This document shows, in pieces, positions 8,699-17,041 of a stretch of 64,000 nt of DNA. Position 1 is the stretch's first letter. Every line of letters starts with the position of its first letter. Source of the DNA: Microbacterium sp. MYb72 (GTDB lineage Bacteria; Actinomycetota; Actinomycetes; Actinomycetales; Microbacteriaceae); NCBI RefSeq assembly GCF_002979415.1, contig NZ_PCOT01000007.1:62001-126000 (forward strand), read 5' to 3'. The notes beneath the pieces were generated by a model. The model did not search any database. It was not told the DNA's origin and saw nothing but the letters and a program-made list of their open reading frames with translations. The position numbers and the translations under genes were made by a program.

Positions 8699-9520
8699 TC
8701 AGCCGATCCAGGGTCGAGTGAAACCGAGGACGCGTTCGCCGTCGGCATCCGCCAGCGAGGTGCTCACGAAGGCGGTCGCACCGGGTGAGGTCTGGGTGCG
8801 GAACCGGAAGTCCTGCGCGGTCGCCGCGTCGGCGATCGCGACCGCGGCGCTCTCCGCGGACTGCGCGTTGGCGAACGCACCCGTGGAGCGCGCGATGTAC
8901 GCGGCGAGCAGCGGAGTGTACGGGCCCGCATCCGAAGGCCGTTCCACATTCGCGACGAACTCGCTCGCGACCGCCGCCGGCTCGATGACCCCGACCTGGA
9001 CGCCGAACCGCTCGGCGACCACCGCGAGGGACTGCATGAAGCCCTCGACCGCGAACTTCGCGCCGCAGTAAGCGTCGGCGAACGGCTGCCCTACGGCGCC
9101 CCCGACGCTCGTCACCGTGAGGATCCTCCCTCGACCGCGCTCGCGCATGCCGGGGAGCACCAGCTTGGTGAGGTTGACCGGCGCCAGGTAGTTGACCTCG
9201 AGCTGGGAACGGATCTGCGACATGGGCAGCAGCTCCGCGGTGCCGACGTTGCCCTGGCCTGCGTTGTTGATGAGCAGGTCGATGTGCCCGTGGTCGCGCG
9301 TCACGGCGTCGACGAGCTCTGCGGCGGCGGCATGGTCGACGACGTCGAGTGCGCGGATGTCGAGGTCGACACCCGCGGCGGCTGCAGCGGCGCGAAGACG
9401 ATCCGATCGTCCGGTGTCGCGCAGGGTCGCGACGACCTGCAGCCCTCGTTTCGCGAGTTCGACGGCGGTGAACAGGCCCATGCCTGAGGAGGTTCCGGTG
9501 ATGAGGGCGACGTCGGTCAT
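8699..9520 (-). CDS. Short-chain dehydrogenase/reductase
   Basis: Classical SDR of 273 residues. The NAD(P)-binding TGxxxGxG motif is TGTSSGMG at residues 8-15, NNAG follows beta-strand 4, and the catalytic YxxxK is Y151-x3-K155 in YCGAKF. The start at 9520 is preferred over a GTG at 9526 because a TAGTTT -10 box ends 6 nt before the ATG, matching leaderless genes elsewhere in the window. Substrate unknown. It converges tightly with the MFS gene. Confidence 0.88.
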   Translation of the reverse strand: MTDVALITGTSSGMGLFTAVELAKRGLQVVATLRDTGRSDRLRAAAAAAGVDLDIRALDVVDHAAAAELVDAVTRDHGHIDLLINNAGQGNVGTAELLPMSQIRSQLEVNYLAPVNLTKLVLPGMRERGRGRILTVTSVGGAVGQPFADAYCGAKFAVEGFMQSLAVVAERFGVQVGVIEPAAVASEFVANVERPSDAGPYTPLLAAYIARSTGAFANAQSAESAAVAIADAATAQDFRFRTQTSPGATAFVSTSLADADGERVLGFTRPWIG

Positions 9521-9648
9521 CCGCACAAACTAGCACCGCAGCCGATGGCGGCCCAGGGGAGGTCCGATGAACCGTCTGAACGAGGTGCCGTGCTCCGGCA
9601 TCCGCTGATCTCCATCGTTCGGACGATGGGGGAGAGGTCGGCCCGGAA

Positions 9649-9654
9649 TAGGCT
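9649..9654 (+). promoter_or_regulatory. -10 box (TAGGCT), leaderless type
   Basis: TAGGCT ends 6 nt before the ATG at 9661, the spacing expected for a leaderless transcript. Confidence 0.5.
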
Positions 9655-9660
9655 TCGCGT

Positions 9661-10155
9661 ATGCCTCTCGAATCCCTGTTCCTCCGCCTGGACCGCATCG
9701 CGGGCGGGCGTCAGGCCGGCTACGCGATCGACGAGGGGGACCGGACGCACCCTCGGACGCGACGCGCGTTCACCTGGATCATCTGGCTGCTCGTCGTCGA
9801 GCTGGTGCTCGGGGTGGGGGCCGTGGTCGTGGCACTGATCCTCGCGACGCAGGGCGAGCCCGTGCCGTTCTCGGTGTGGATGCGCACGCTGGTCGTGCTC
9901 GCGATGACGGCGACCCTGTTCTACTTCGCATGGCGGGCGTCGCTCGGATGGCGCTGGGCGTATCTGCGTCTGAGGCTGTTCGCCCAGATCTTCCCCGTGA
10001 TCACCCTGGTGCTGGCGGCGATACCCGGCCTGTACCCGCTGTGGATGGTGACCGAGCAGATCGTGTTCAGTCTGATCATGATCGGCATCGCCGACTTCCT
10101 CACGAGTGATCACATGCGCGCGGTCTTCGCCGCACCCGAGAAGCGCGGCGCCTAG
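9661..10155 (+). CDS. Small integral membrane protein of unknown function
   Basis: 164 residues with about four hydrophobic helices (residues near 38-62, 72-90, 103-122 and 125-145) after a charged N-terminus. No known motif is recognised. It has its own -10 box and is divergent from the SDR gene. The 89 bp to the topoisomerase gene contain no obvious terminator, so read-through is possible. Confidence 0.7.
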   Translation: MPLESLFLRLDRIAGGRQAGYAIDEGDRTHPRTRRAFTWIIWLLVVELVLGVGAVVVALILATQGEPVPFSVWMRTLVVLAMTATLFYFAWRASLGWRWAYLRLRLFAQIFPVITLVLAAIPGLYPLWMVTEQIVFSLIMIGIADFLTSDHMRAVFAAPEKRGA

Positions 10156-10244
10156 CACGACCTCTCGCTGCGCGCCACGCCCTTCACGGCGCCCGGGAAG
10201 ACGGGGCAAGGTCGACCGGAGGAGCTCGGGCGGAGGGAGCGCGC

Positions 10245-11204
10245 ATGGTCACGCTGGTGCGGGTCGTGCCTGGAGAGGACCCCGGGTTCCGCAGAGTGCG
10301 TGCGGGGCGCGGGTTCCGCTATCTCGACGCGCAGGGCGAAGCGGCGGGGGATGAGGATCGCACGCGCATCCGCGAGCTCGTGATCCCGCCGGCCTGGACG
10401 GACGTCTGGATCGCCGCCGACGCGCACGCCCACATCCAGGCGGTGGGCGTCGACGACGCGGGACGGCGGCAGTATCTCTACCACCCGCTGTGGCGCACCC
10501 GCCGTGATCGTCGCAAGTTCTCCCGAGCGCTGATGCTGGCCGAGGCGCTGCCGCTGGCGAGACGGCGCGCGACCGGGGCTCTGCGGGCCGAGGGTCTCAC
10601 GCGCGAGCGTGCGCTTGCCGTCGCGTTCCGCCTGCTCGACGACGCGGCGCTGCGCATCGGGTCGGAGCGCTATCTGAGAACGCACGGAAGCCGAGGGCTC
10701 AGCACCCTGCAGCGGCGGGACGTGCGGGTGGACGGCGCGAGGGTGTCTCTCCGCTTCCCCGCGAAGAGCGGTCGGGTAGCGGCGATCGAGGTCGACGACG
10801 CCGACCTCGCGGACGCGATCGAGGAGTTCTCCGCCGGATCGCCTCGCTCGGCGCTGCTCGCCTATCGCAAGGGGCGTCGACGCGTCAGGATCACGTCAGG
10901 CGAGATCAACAGCTACCTGCGGGAGATCGCCGGCGCCGCGTACTCGGCGAAGGACTTCCGCACGCTCCACGGCACGATCCTCGCCGCGGACGCTCTCGCG
11001 AGGATCGGGGTGCTCGACGCGCGTCAGGAGCGACGACGGGCCGAGAGGCTCGCCGTGCTGGCGACGGCCGGAGCGCTCGGGAACACCATCGCGGTGGCGC
11101 GGGGGAGCTACATCGACCCGCGGGTGTTCCGAGAGTACGCGCGCGGCAGGACGCTCGACCTGTCGGTGGCACCCGAGACGGCGATACGCCGACTCCTCGG
11201 CTGA
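10245..11204 (+). CDS. DNA topoisomerase type IB (poxvirus/bacterial type)
   Basis: A 319-residue bacterial type IB topoisomerase, which relaxes supercoils through a 3'-phosphotyrosine intermediate. Visible features are the N-terminal RGFRYLDAQG-VIPPAWTDVW region, the active-site Arg segment RIGSERYLRTHGSRGLSTLQ, the Lys strand FPAKSG, the second Arg in KDFRTLHGT, and the catalytic Tyr289 in RGSYIDPRV. All residues expected for catalysis appear present. The family is scattered among bacteria as an accessory to topo IA and gyrase. Confidence 0.92.
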   Translation: MVTLVRVVPGEDPGFRRVRAGRGFRYLDAQGEAAGDEDRTRIRELVIPPAWTDVWIAADAHAHIQAVGVDDAGRRQYLYHPLWRTRRDRRKFSRALMLAEALPLARRRATGALRAEGLTRERALAVAFRLLDDAALRIGSERYLRTHGSRGLSTLQRRDVRVDGARVSLRFPAKSGRVAAIEVDDADLADAIEEFSAGSPRSALLAYRKGRRRVRITSGEINSYLREIAGAAYSAKDFRTLHGTILAADALARIGVLDARQERRRAERLAVLATAGALGNTIAVARGSYIDPRVFREYARGRTLDLSVAPETAIRRLLG

Positions 11205-11208
11205 TGCG

Positions 11209-11251
11209 CGTCGGGCCGGTCGTCGCACGATATGCGACGACCGGCCCGACG
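11209..11251. terminator. Bidirectional terminator, perfect 19-bp stem
   Basis: The arm at 11209-11227 is exactly complementary to 11233-11251, with a 5-nt CGATA loop. It lies between two convergent genes and can terminate both. Confidence 0.85.
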
Positions 11252-11267
11252 GAGCGGATGCCGCGAC

Positions 11268-12125
11268 TCAGCTCTCCCGAGGGTACGTGTAGAAGCCCTC
11301 GCCGGTGGCGATGCCCAACTTGCCCTTGTCGATGTACTGCTCCTTGAGCAGGTCCGCGAAGCGCTGCTGCTTCTCTCCGCCCATTCGGGAGATGTTGTAC
11401 GCGGTCGTGAGGCCCACGATGTCGTAGATCTCGAACGGCCCCTTCGGAGCTCCTGTCCCGATGCGCCACGTGGCGTCGATCGCGGCGGGCTCGGCGATCC
11501 CGTCGACGAGAAGCTCAGCGCCCGCCTGCAGGAACGGCACCAGGAGCGAGTTCAGCAGGTAGCCCGCCTTCTCCTTCTTGATCTCGATCGGGACCATGCC
11601 GATCTGCGCGGCGAACTCGACGACCTCGGCGTAGACGGCGGGGTCGGTCGCGGGGGTGCCCATGACCTCCGCCGTGTTGTGGGCCCAGATCTCATTGGCG
11701 AAGTGGAGGGCGAGGAACCGGTCGGGGCGTCCTGTCGAGTCCACGATGTCGCTGGGCAGCAGCGTCGAGGAGTTGGTCGCGAAGATCGTCTTCGCGGGGG
11801 CCGTCTCGGCGAGGGTGCGGTAGATGCTCTTCTTGAGCTCCAGGTTCTCGGGAACGGCCTCGATGATCAGGTCCGCGTCACGCGCCGCGTCGGCGAGATC
11901 CGAGGAGAGCCGGATGCGGCTGATCGCCGCGTCGGCGCCGCCGTCGGCCGCTCCCGCGACGCCGTCGGCGGTGTAGCGGGCGGCGAGGCCGCGGAACCGG
12001 TCGGCCGCACGGTCAAGCGCAGGCTGATCGATGTCGTAGGCGACGACGTCGAATCCGTGGAAGGCGGTCTGGAACGCGATCTGCGATCCGAGCACGCCGG
12101 TGCCGAGAACGGTGATGTTCTTCAT
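11268..12125 (-). CDS. 3-hydroxyacyl-CoA (3-hydroxybutyryl-CoA) dehydrogenase
   Basis: Single-domain NAD-dependent dehydrogenase of 285 residues that interconverts 3-hydroxyacyl-CoA and 3-oxoacyl-CoA. It begins KNITVLGTGVLGSQIA (Rossmann GxGxxG) and contains ATNSSTLLPSDI and the catalytic His in LALHFANEI, followed by the C-terminal helical dimer domain ending GEGFYTYP. The start at 12125 is fixed by AGGAAG 6-8 nt upstream. The MarR gene 57 bp upstream on the same strand probably controls it. Butyrate, PHB or fatty-acid degradation are all possible. Confidence 0.88.
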   Translation of the reverse strand: MKNITVLGTGVLGSQIAFQTAFHGFDVVAYDIDQPALDRAADRFRGLAARYTADGVAGAADGGADAAISRIRLSSDLADAARDADLIIEAVPENLELKKSIYRTLAETAPAKTIFATNSSTLLPSDIVDSTGRPDRFLALHFANEIWAHNTAEVMGTPATDPAVYAEVVEFAAQIGMVPIEIKKEKAGYLLNSLLVPFLQAGAELLVDGIAEPAAIDATWRIGTGAPKGPFEIYDIVGLTTAYNISRMGGEKQQRFADLLKEQYIDKGKLGIATGEGFYTYPRES

Positions 12126-12182
12126 TTCTCTTCCTTCTGTTGCGACCTCGTGGGTCTCTGGGGCGGCCATGTCGGCCGGAGT

Positions 12183-12605
12183 TCAGGCGTCGCCTCGATC
12201 GAATCGCTCGAGGTCGTGCGCGAAGCGGGACACCTCGGCATCCGTCCAGCGGGCGAGGTGCTGGTCGATGATCTGCTGGAGGGCTCCGAGGGTGCCGCGA
12301 TACGCATCCATCCCCTCGGGTGTGAGTTCGAGCGGGCGCCCTCGGCCGGACGGAGGAGCGGTGTCGCGCACGATACCGAGCGCGATGAGTCCGGCCAGCT
12401 GCCGTGACACCGTCGAGCGGTTCAAGCGGAACATCCTGGCGATGTCGATCGAGCGGATGCCGGGCCGCTCGGCGATGGCCATCACGATCGACTGATCGGT
12501 GATCGAGAGCGGGGCGTCGCCGAAGCTCGCATCGACCAGACCGCGGCGGGAGATCGCGACGAGGCTGCGCAGGACCGTCGCACTGTCGTTCTTCCTGCTG
12601 TCCAT
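12183..12605 (-). CDS. MarR-family transcriptional regulator
   Basis: 140 residues with a winged helix-turn-helix: the recognition region [20 protein letters not shown] is followed by the wing [19 protein letters not shown]. It starts with an excellent SD (AGGAGGT, 5 nt spacing). Repeated GTTGC/GCAAC half-sites overlap its own promoter, pointing to autorepression, and the downstream 3-hydroxyacyl-CoA dehydrogenase is the likely target, perhaps with an acyl-CoA or aromatic ligand. Confidence 0.88.
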   Translation of the reverse strand: MDSRKNDSATVLRSLVAISRRGLVDASFGDAPLSITDQSIVMAIAERPGIRSIDIARMFRLNRSTVSRQLAGLIALGIVRDTAPPSGRGRPLELTPEGMDAYRGTLGALQQIIDQHLARWTDAEVSRFAHDLERFDRGDA

Positions 12606-12616
12606 ATCGACCTCCT

Positions 12617-12659
12617 GTTGTCTTATGCAACGCTACGCGCGTATGTTGCATTCCGCAAC
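12617..12659 (-). promoter_or_regulatory. Promoter and operator region of the MarR gene
   Basis: On the minus strand -35 TTGCGG (12653-12658) and -10 TAGCGT (12630-12635) are 17 nt apart. Perfect arms ATGCAAC (12625-12631) and GTTGCAT (12645-12651) bracket the -10, and a third half-site GCAAC (12655-12659) covers the -35. A partial half-site GTTG (12617-12620) abuts the SD. Confidence 0.65.
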
Positions 12660-12739
12660 TGAGGGATTGTCGCAGGACCGCGACAGGACTGCGACAGCGG
12701 CGCGACCACGAGCGGTGCTCTCGTTCGTACGCTGGAGGC

Positions 12740-13039
12740 ATGACCACACCTGCTGCGCCGGTACCGCCCGCCGCCCCACAGAACCCCGCCGTCCCGGCGC
12801 CTCGACCGACCAACGGTCTCGCCATCGCGACCCTCGTCCTCGGCATCTGCGGATTCGCGATCCTCCCGGTGGTCCTCGGGCACATCGCCCTCCGCCAGAT
12901 CCGCGAGCGCGGGGATGCCGGCGCCGGTCTCGCGATCACGGGACTGGTGCTGGGCTACCTCGCGGTCGCCGGCTGGATCATCGTCGGCATCATCGCCGCC
13001 GTCGCGATCGCGGGAGGAATAGCCTCCGGCGTCAGATGA
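12740..13039 (+). CDS. DUF4190 small membrane protein
   Basis: 99 residues: a Pro/Ala-rich N-terminus of about 25 residues, then two hydrophobic helices separated by the short polar loop [20 protein letters not shown], the signature of DUF4190 proteins. The function of the family is unknown. TACGCT at 12728-12733 ends 6 nt before the ATG, so the transcript is probably leaderless. pepN follows 12 bp later, so the two may be co-transcribed. Confidence 0.8.
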   Translation: MTTPAAPVPPAAPQNPAVPAPRPTNGLAIATLVLGICGFAILPVVLGHIALRQIRERGDAGAGLAITGLVLGYLAVAGWIIVGIIAAVAIAGGIASGVR

Positions 13040-13051
13040 CAGGATGGAGGC

Positions 13052-15535
13052 ATGGACACAGCCAACCTCACCCGCGAGGAGACCGCAGCGCGATCCGCAG
13101 CGGTCACCGTGCGCAGCATCCGCGTCGAACTCGACCTCACGGGAGCGCCGGAGCGCGCCCGCACCGGATTCCCGACGAGGACGGTCGTCGAGTTCGAGGC
13201 GACGACGGGGGAGACCTGGCTGGACTTCATCGGGGAGTCCGTCGATCGTGTCGAGCTCAACGGCAGCGAGGTGGATGTCGACTTCGACGGCGCGCGCATC
13301 CGACTGCGTGGTCTCTCTTCGACGAACGTCGTGATCGTCGACGCCGTCGGCGCCTACAGCCGCTCCGGGGAGGGGATGCATCGTTTCCACGACCCCGTCG
13401 ACCAGCACACCTACCTCTACACGCAGTACGAGCCGGCCGACTCCCGTCGTGTCATGGCGTGCTTCGAGCAGCCCGACATGAAGGCGTCCTACACGTTCGT
13501 GGTGGACGCTCCAGCGGGGTGGGAGGTGCTGTCGAATCAGTCCCCGGCGAAGGTCGACGTCGGCGTCGGCGTCCAGCGCGTCGAGTTCGCTCCGACCCTT
13601 CCGATCTCCAGCTACATCACGTCCGTGGCCGCCGGTCCTTACGCGCGCGTCGACGGCGAATGGGCTCGCGACGATCAGCGCATCGAGCTGGGGGTCTTCG
13701 CGCGCCGCTCGCTCGCACAGCACCTCGAATCGGACGAGATCCTCGAGATCACGCGGCAGGGGCTCGACTTCTTCACCGACGCGTTCGCGTACCCGTACCC
13801 CTGGGGCAAGTACGACCAGATCTTCGTGCCCGAGTACAACCTCGGCGCGATGGAGAACCCCGGCCTCGTCACCTTCACCGAGTCGTATCTCTCCCGCGGG
13901 GCCGCGACGGACGCGCAGCGCGCGGCTCGCGCCAACACGATCCTCCACGAGATGGCGCACATGTGGTTCGGCGATCTCGTCACCATGAAGTGGTGGGACG
14001 ACCTGTGGCTCAAGGAGTCCTTCGCCGATTACATGGGCTCCCATGCCTCGGCCGCCGCCACCCGGTTCCACGACGCCTGGGTGAAGTTCGCCGCCAATCG
14101 CAAGGCGTGGGCGTACCAGCAGGACCAGCTGCCGACCACGCATCCGATCGTGGCCGACATCACCGATCTGGAAGCGGCGAAGCTGAACTTCGACGGCATC
14201 ACCTACGCCAAGGGCGCTGCGGTGCTCAAGCAGCTGGTCGCCTTCGTCGGTGACGACGCGTTCTTCGAGGGCGCGCGCAGGTACTTCGCCGTAAGCGCCT
14301 TCGGCAATACGACGCTCGACGACTTCCTCGTGCAGCTGAGCGATGTGTCAGGGCGCGACATGAGGGGATGGTCTCGCGCGTGGCTGGAGACGTCCGGCGT
14401 GTCGACGCTCCACCTCGAGACCGACGCCGACGGACGCAGGGTGCTCGTGCAGAGCGATGCGCGCCCGCATCGCCTTCGTGTCGGGGCGTACGGCTGGAAC
14501 GACGGCCGACTGGTGCGCATCGGGCAGACGGCGCTCGACATCGCCGAGGAGCGCACGCCCTTCGAGCTGCCGGCTGCGGAGCTCGTCATCGTGAACGACG
14601 ACGACCTGACCTATGCGAAGGTTCGGCTCGACGAGAAGTCGCTCGCGACCGTCGCATCCTCGCTGTCCTCCGTGGAGGATCCCCTCGCGAGGGCGCTCCT
14701 CTGGTCGTCGCTGTGGAATGCGACGCGAGACGGCGAACTGGATGCCGCCCGCTACCTGGCGATCGTGCGTGATCATGCCCCCGGTGAGCCCAACGTCGGA
14801 CTCCTTGCCGGGATCCTCGCCAACGCGGCGTTCGCCCTCCGCCATTTCGTCTCGGATGCGCGTCGCGATGAGGAGCAGCGCGCATGGACCGAGTGCACGT
14901 GGAGCACGATGAGCGCGGCCGACGCGGGAAGCGACGCGCAGCTCTCATGGGCACGAGCGCTCGCGGCGGCATCCGTGCTGGACGACGCCCGTCACGTCGA
15001 GGTGCGCGCGATGCTGGACGGCGAGTCCCCGGAGGGCCTGACGATCGATCCCGACCTACGCTGGCAGCTGCACATGGCACTGGCGGCCACGGGGCACGCC
15101 ACCGCAGACGACATCGCCGCCGAAGAGCAGCGCGACGACACGGGGAGCGGCCGTACGGCGGCGCGACGTGCGCTGGCATCGCGTCCGAGCGCCTCGGTGC
15201 GCGCAGCCGCCTGGGATGCGGCCTGGAACGATCTGACCCTCAGCAACGATCATCTCGATGCGTCGATCGGCGGGTTCCGTGCCGGTGGGCGCCGCGACCT
15301 CATCGCAGAGTTCGACGAGGAGTACTTCTCCCGCATCGCCGATGCATGGCGTACCCGCAGCATCGAGCTCGCCCAGCGGCTCGTGGTCGGACTGTTCCCC
15401 GCGACGGAATCCCTCGACCTCGTCGACGCCTGGCTCGCACAGAACGAGGACGCGCCGGCGGCGCTGACCCGGATCGTCGTGGAGCAGAGGGACCACCTCG
15501 CCCGCGACCTGCGGGTACGGGCGGCGCAGAGCTAG
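13052..15535 (+). CDS. pepN: Aminopeptidase N (M1 family)
   Basis: Zinc metallopeptidase of 827 residues that removes N-terminal amino acids from peptides in the cytoplasm. The substrate-anchoring exopeptidase motif GAMEN is at residues 265-269. The zinc site HExxH-18-E is H299, H303 and E322, with the DDLWLKE context typical of M1 enzymes. An N-terminal beta saddle and a long C-terminal helical domain (ERAP1_C-like) complete the family layout. No signal peptide is present. The 3' end overlaps the convergent GNAT gene by 4 bp. Confidence 0.96.
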   Translation: MDTANLTREETAARSAAVTVRSIRVELDLTGAPERARTGFPTRTVVEFEATTGETWLDFIGESVDRVELNGSEVDVDFDGARIRLRGLSSTNVVIVDAVGAYSRSGEGMHRFHDPVDQHTYLYTQYEPADSRRVMACFEQPDMKASYTFVVDAPAGWEVLSNQSPAKVDVGVGVQRVEFAPTLPISSYITSVAAGPYARVDGEWARDDQRIELGVFARRSLAQHLESDEILEITRQGLDFFTDAFAYPYPWGKYDQIFVPEYNLGAMENPGLVTFTESYLSRGAATDAQRAARANTILHEMAHMWFGDLVTMKWWDDLWLKESFADYMGSHASAAATRFHDAWVKFAANRKAWAYQQDQLPTTHPIVADITDLEAAKLNFDGITYAKGAAVLKQLVAFVGDDAFFEGARRYFAVSAFGNTTLDDFLVQLSDVSGRDMRGWSRAWLETSGVSTLHLETDADGRRVLVQSDARPHRLRVGAYGWNDGRLVRIGQTALDIAEERTPFELPAAELVIVNDDDLTYAKVRLDEKSLATVASSLSSVEDPLARALLWSSLWNATRDGELDAARYLAIVRDHAPGEPNVGLLAGILANAAFALRHFVSDARRDEEQRAWTECTWSTMSAADAGSDAQLSWARALAAASVLDDARHVEVRAMLDGESPEGLTIDPDLRWQLHMALAATGHATADDIAAEEQRDDTGSGRTAARRALASRPSASVRAAAWDAAWNDLTLSNDHLDASIGGFRAGGRRDLIAEFDEEYFSRIADAWRTRSIELAQRLVVGLFPATESLDLVDAWLAQNEDAPAALTRIVVEQRDHLARDLRVRAAQS

Positions 15536-16056
15536 ACGGGCGACACGTCCATCCCCATGACCGTGCGAACGATCCAGGGGTGGGCGTGATCGTCAGCGAT
15601 GTGCGTCATGCCGAGGTTCTCCGCGACCCCGCGGGACGCGCCGTTGTCAGGATGGATGATCGCGGTCAGCACGCCGGGCGCGAACTCCTGACGGAACAGC
15701 TCGACGCACGCGAGAGCGGCTTCCGTCGCGTATCCCTTGCGCTGCTGATCCCCGCGGACGTGATAGCCCACCTCGCGGACAGGCACCGCGTTGTACGACT
15801 GCCAGGTGATCCCGCAGTCGCCGATGAACGCGCCGTCGTGCGTCTCGATGATCCAGAGCGCATGTCCGTGCTCCGCGTACCCGAGCTGCATCCGCTCGAT
15901 CCAGTCGAGGGACTCGGCACGGCTCTTCGGCGCCGGGTAGAACGACATGACCTCAGGGTCTCCGAGCAAAGCCGCCATGTCGTCGAGATCGTCGAGTTCC
16001 ATCTCACGGAATCGCAACCGCGCCGTCGGAGCCGGCAGAAGACGTCTGACGCTCAC
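15532..16056 (-). CDS. GNAT-family N-acetyltransferase (RimJ-like)
   Basis: A 174-residue acetyltransferase of the RimJ/RimL type. It has the typical opening TARLRFREMELDDLDDMAAL, the acetyl-CoA-binding GDQQRKGYATEAALA (Q/RxxGxG/A) and ends VRTVMGMD. The GTG start at 16056 overlaps the stop of the upstream MBL gene by 4 bp (GTGA), so the two genes are translationally coupled. Substrate unknown. Confidence 0.85.
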   Translation of the reverse strand: MSVRRLLPAPTARLRFREMELDDLDDMAALLGDPEVMSFYPAPKSRAESLDWIERMQLGYAEHGHALWIIETHDGAFIGDCGITWQSYNAVPVREVGYHVRGDQQRKGYATEAALACVELFRQEFAPGVLTAIIHPDNGASRGVAENLGMTHIADDHAHPWIVRTVMGMDVSPV

Positions 16057-16691
16057 AGGTCGAGGGACTCGCCCGGCTCGAGCACGAAGAACTCGCCGCC
16101 GTTCTGCTCGGTCGCCCACTGCAGGCGCTGCCGGTGCATGGTCTTCCCAGCGACCGAGAGGGTCATGTCGTGGGTGCCGAAGGCGCGACGGGGCTTCACG
16201 GCCAGGACGTAGTCCATCGCCTCGCCGATCTTCAGCCAGGGGGCACCCAGCGGCGCGGCCAGAGTGCCCACCTCGACGCCCTCCGGGATCGCGTAGGAGT
16301 CGCCGGGGTAGTAGAAGTCGTCGTTCACGAGGACTCCGACGTTCTCGACGAGGGGGAGGGAGGAGTGGATCACCTCGTGCCGTCCGCCGAAGAACCTGAG
16401 CGTGAACTGTCCTGCCTGGACGGTGTCGCCCGGAGCCACCTCGGTGATCTCGTAGCCGTCCGCGGCTCGTGCGACGCCGGAGGGAGCGAAGATCGGCGTT
16501 CCCGGTGCGGCGCGCAGGATGCGATCGAGGTGCTCGGGCGTCCAATGGTCTGGATGCTCGTGGGTGACCACCACGGCGACGAGATCACCGAGGTCGTCGA
16601 GGGGAGCGGTGAACGAGCCCGGATCGACCAGGAGGGTCTCGCCGTTCTCGTCTATGCGGAGGGTGGCATGTTCGTACTTCGTGACGCGCAT
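16053..16691 (-). CDS. MBL-fold metallo-hydrolase
   Basis: 212 residues of the metallo-beta-lactamase fold, most like the UlaG/L-ascorbate-lactonase-type group: it opens KYEHATLRIDENGETLLVDP and carries the metal motif THEHPDHW, a second His in GGRHEVIH, the Asp in YPGDSY and a C-terminal THD. It is probably a cytoplasmic hydrolase of a phosphodiester, lactone or similar substrate. It is co-transcribed with the downstream GNAT gene and divergent from tRNA-Glu. Confidence 0.85.
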   Translation of the reverse strand: MRVTKYEHATLRIDENGETLLVDPGSFTAPLDDLGDLVAVVVTHEHPDHWTPEHLDRILRAAPGTPIFAPSGVARAADGYEITEVAPGDTVQAGQFTLRFFGGRHEVIHSSLPLVENVGVLVNDDFYYPGDSYAIPEGVEVGTLAAPLGAPWLKIGEAMDYVLAVKPRRAFGTHDMTLSVAGKTMHRQRLQWATEQNGGEFFVLEPGESLDL

Positions 16692-16780
16692 GGGATGAGT
16701 CAACTCCTGTTCCGCGTCGGGGGCAAACCGGATTCGCGAGCGTGCGCCACGCCCGGGAATCTGGTCGGTGCGGCCCCGAT

Positions 16781-16810
16781 TTGGCGACGCGAGAATCGTC
16801 GTGGCATACT
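16781..16810 (+). promoter_or_regulatory. Promoter for tRNA-Glu
   Basis: TTGGCG (16781-16786) and CATACT (16805-16810) with 18-nt spacing, about 37 nt before the tRNA. The -35 is identical to that of tRNA-Gln. Confidence 0.65.
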
Positions 16811-16847
16811 TGAACAGTTGTCGCGGGACGGAAACGCTCCGCAAGAC

Positions 16848-16920
16848 GGCCCCATCGTATAGCGGCCTAGTACGCCGCCCTCTCACGGCGGTAACGCGGG
16901 TTCGAATCCCGCTGGGGTCA
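16848..16920 (+). tRNA. tRNA-Glu (anticodon CTC)
   Basis: A 73-nt cloverleaf. The acceptor GGCCCCA (16848-16854) pairs with TGGGGTC (16913-16919) with one G-U pair; the discriminator is A. The anticodon arm CCGCC/GGCGG holds loop CTCTCAC with CTC as anticodon. The T arm GCGGGTTCGAATCCCGC is perfect. CCA is not encoded. Confidence 0.95.
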
Positions 16921-16929
16921 CACAACACA

Positions 16930-16959
16930 CGAAAGCCCTCGGTTCTCCGAGGGCTTTCG
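16930..16959 (+). terminator. Terminator after tRNA-Glu
   Basis: CGAAAGCCCTCGG and CCGAGGGCTTTCG form a perfect 13-bp stem with a TTCT loop, 9 nt after the tRNA. Confidence 0.85.
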
Positions 16960-17041
16960 TCGTCTCCGGGTGGAGTGCTCCTGCGTCGGTCTCTTCTCCG
17001 TCCGGGTGGGCGTCGTCGCGTGACGGGGATGCCGTGGCGCC

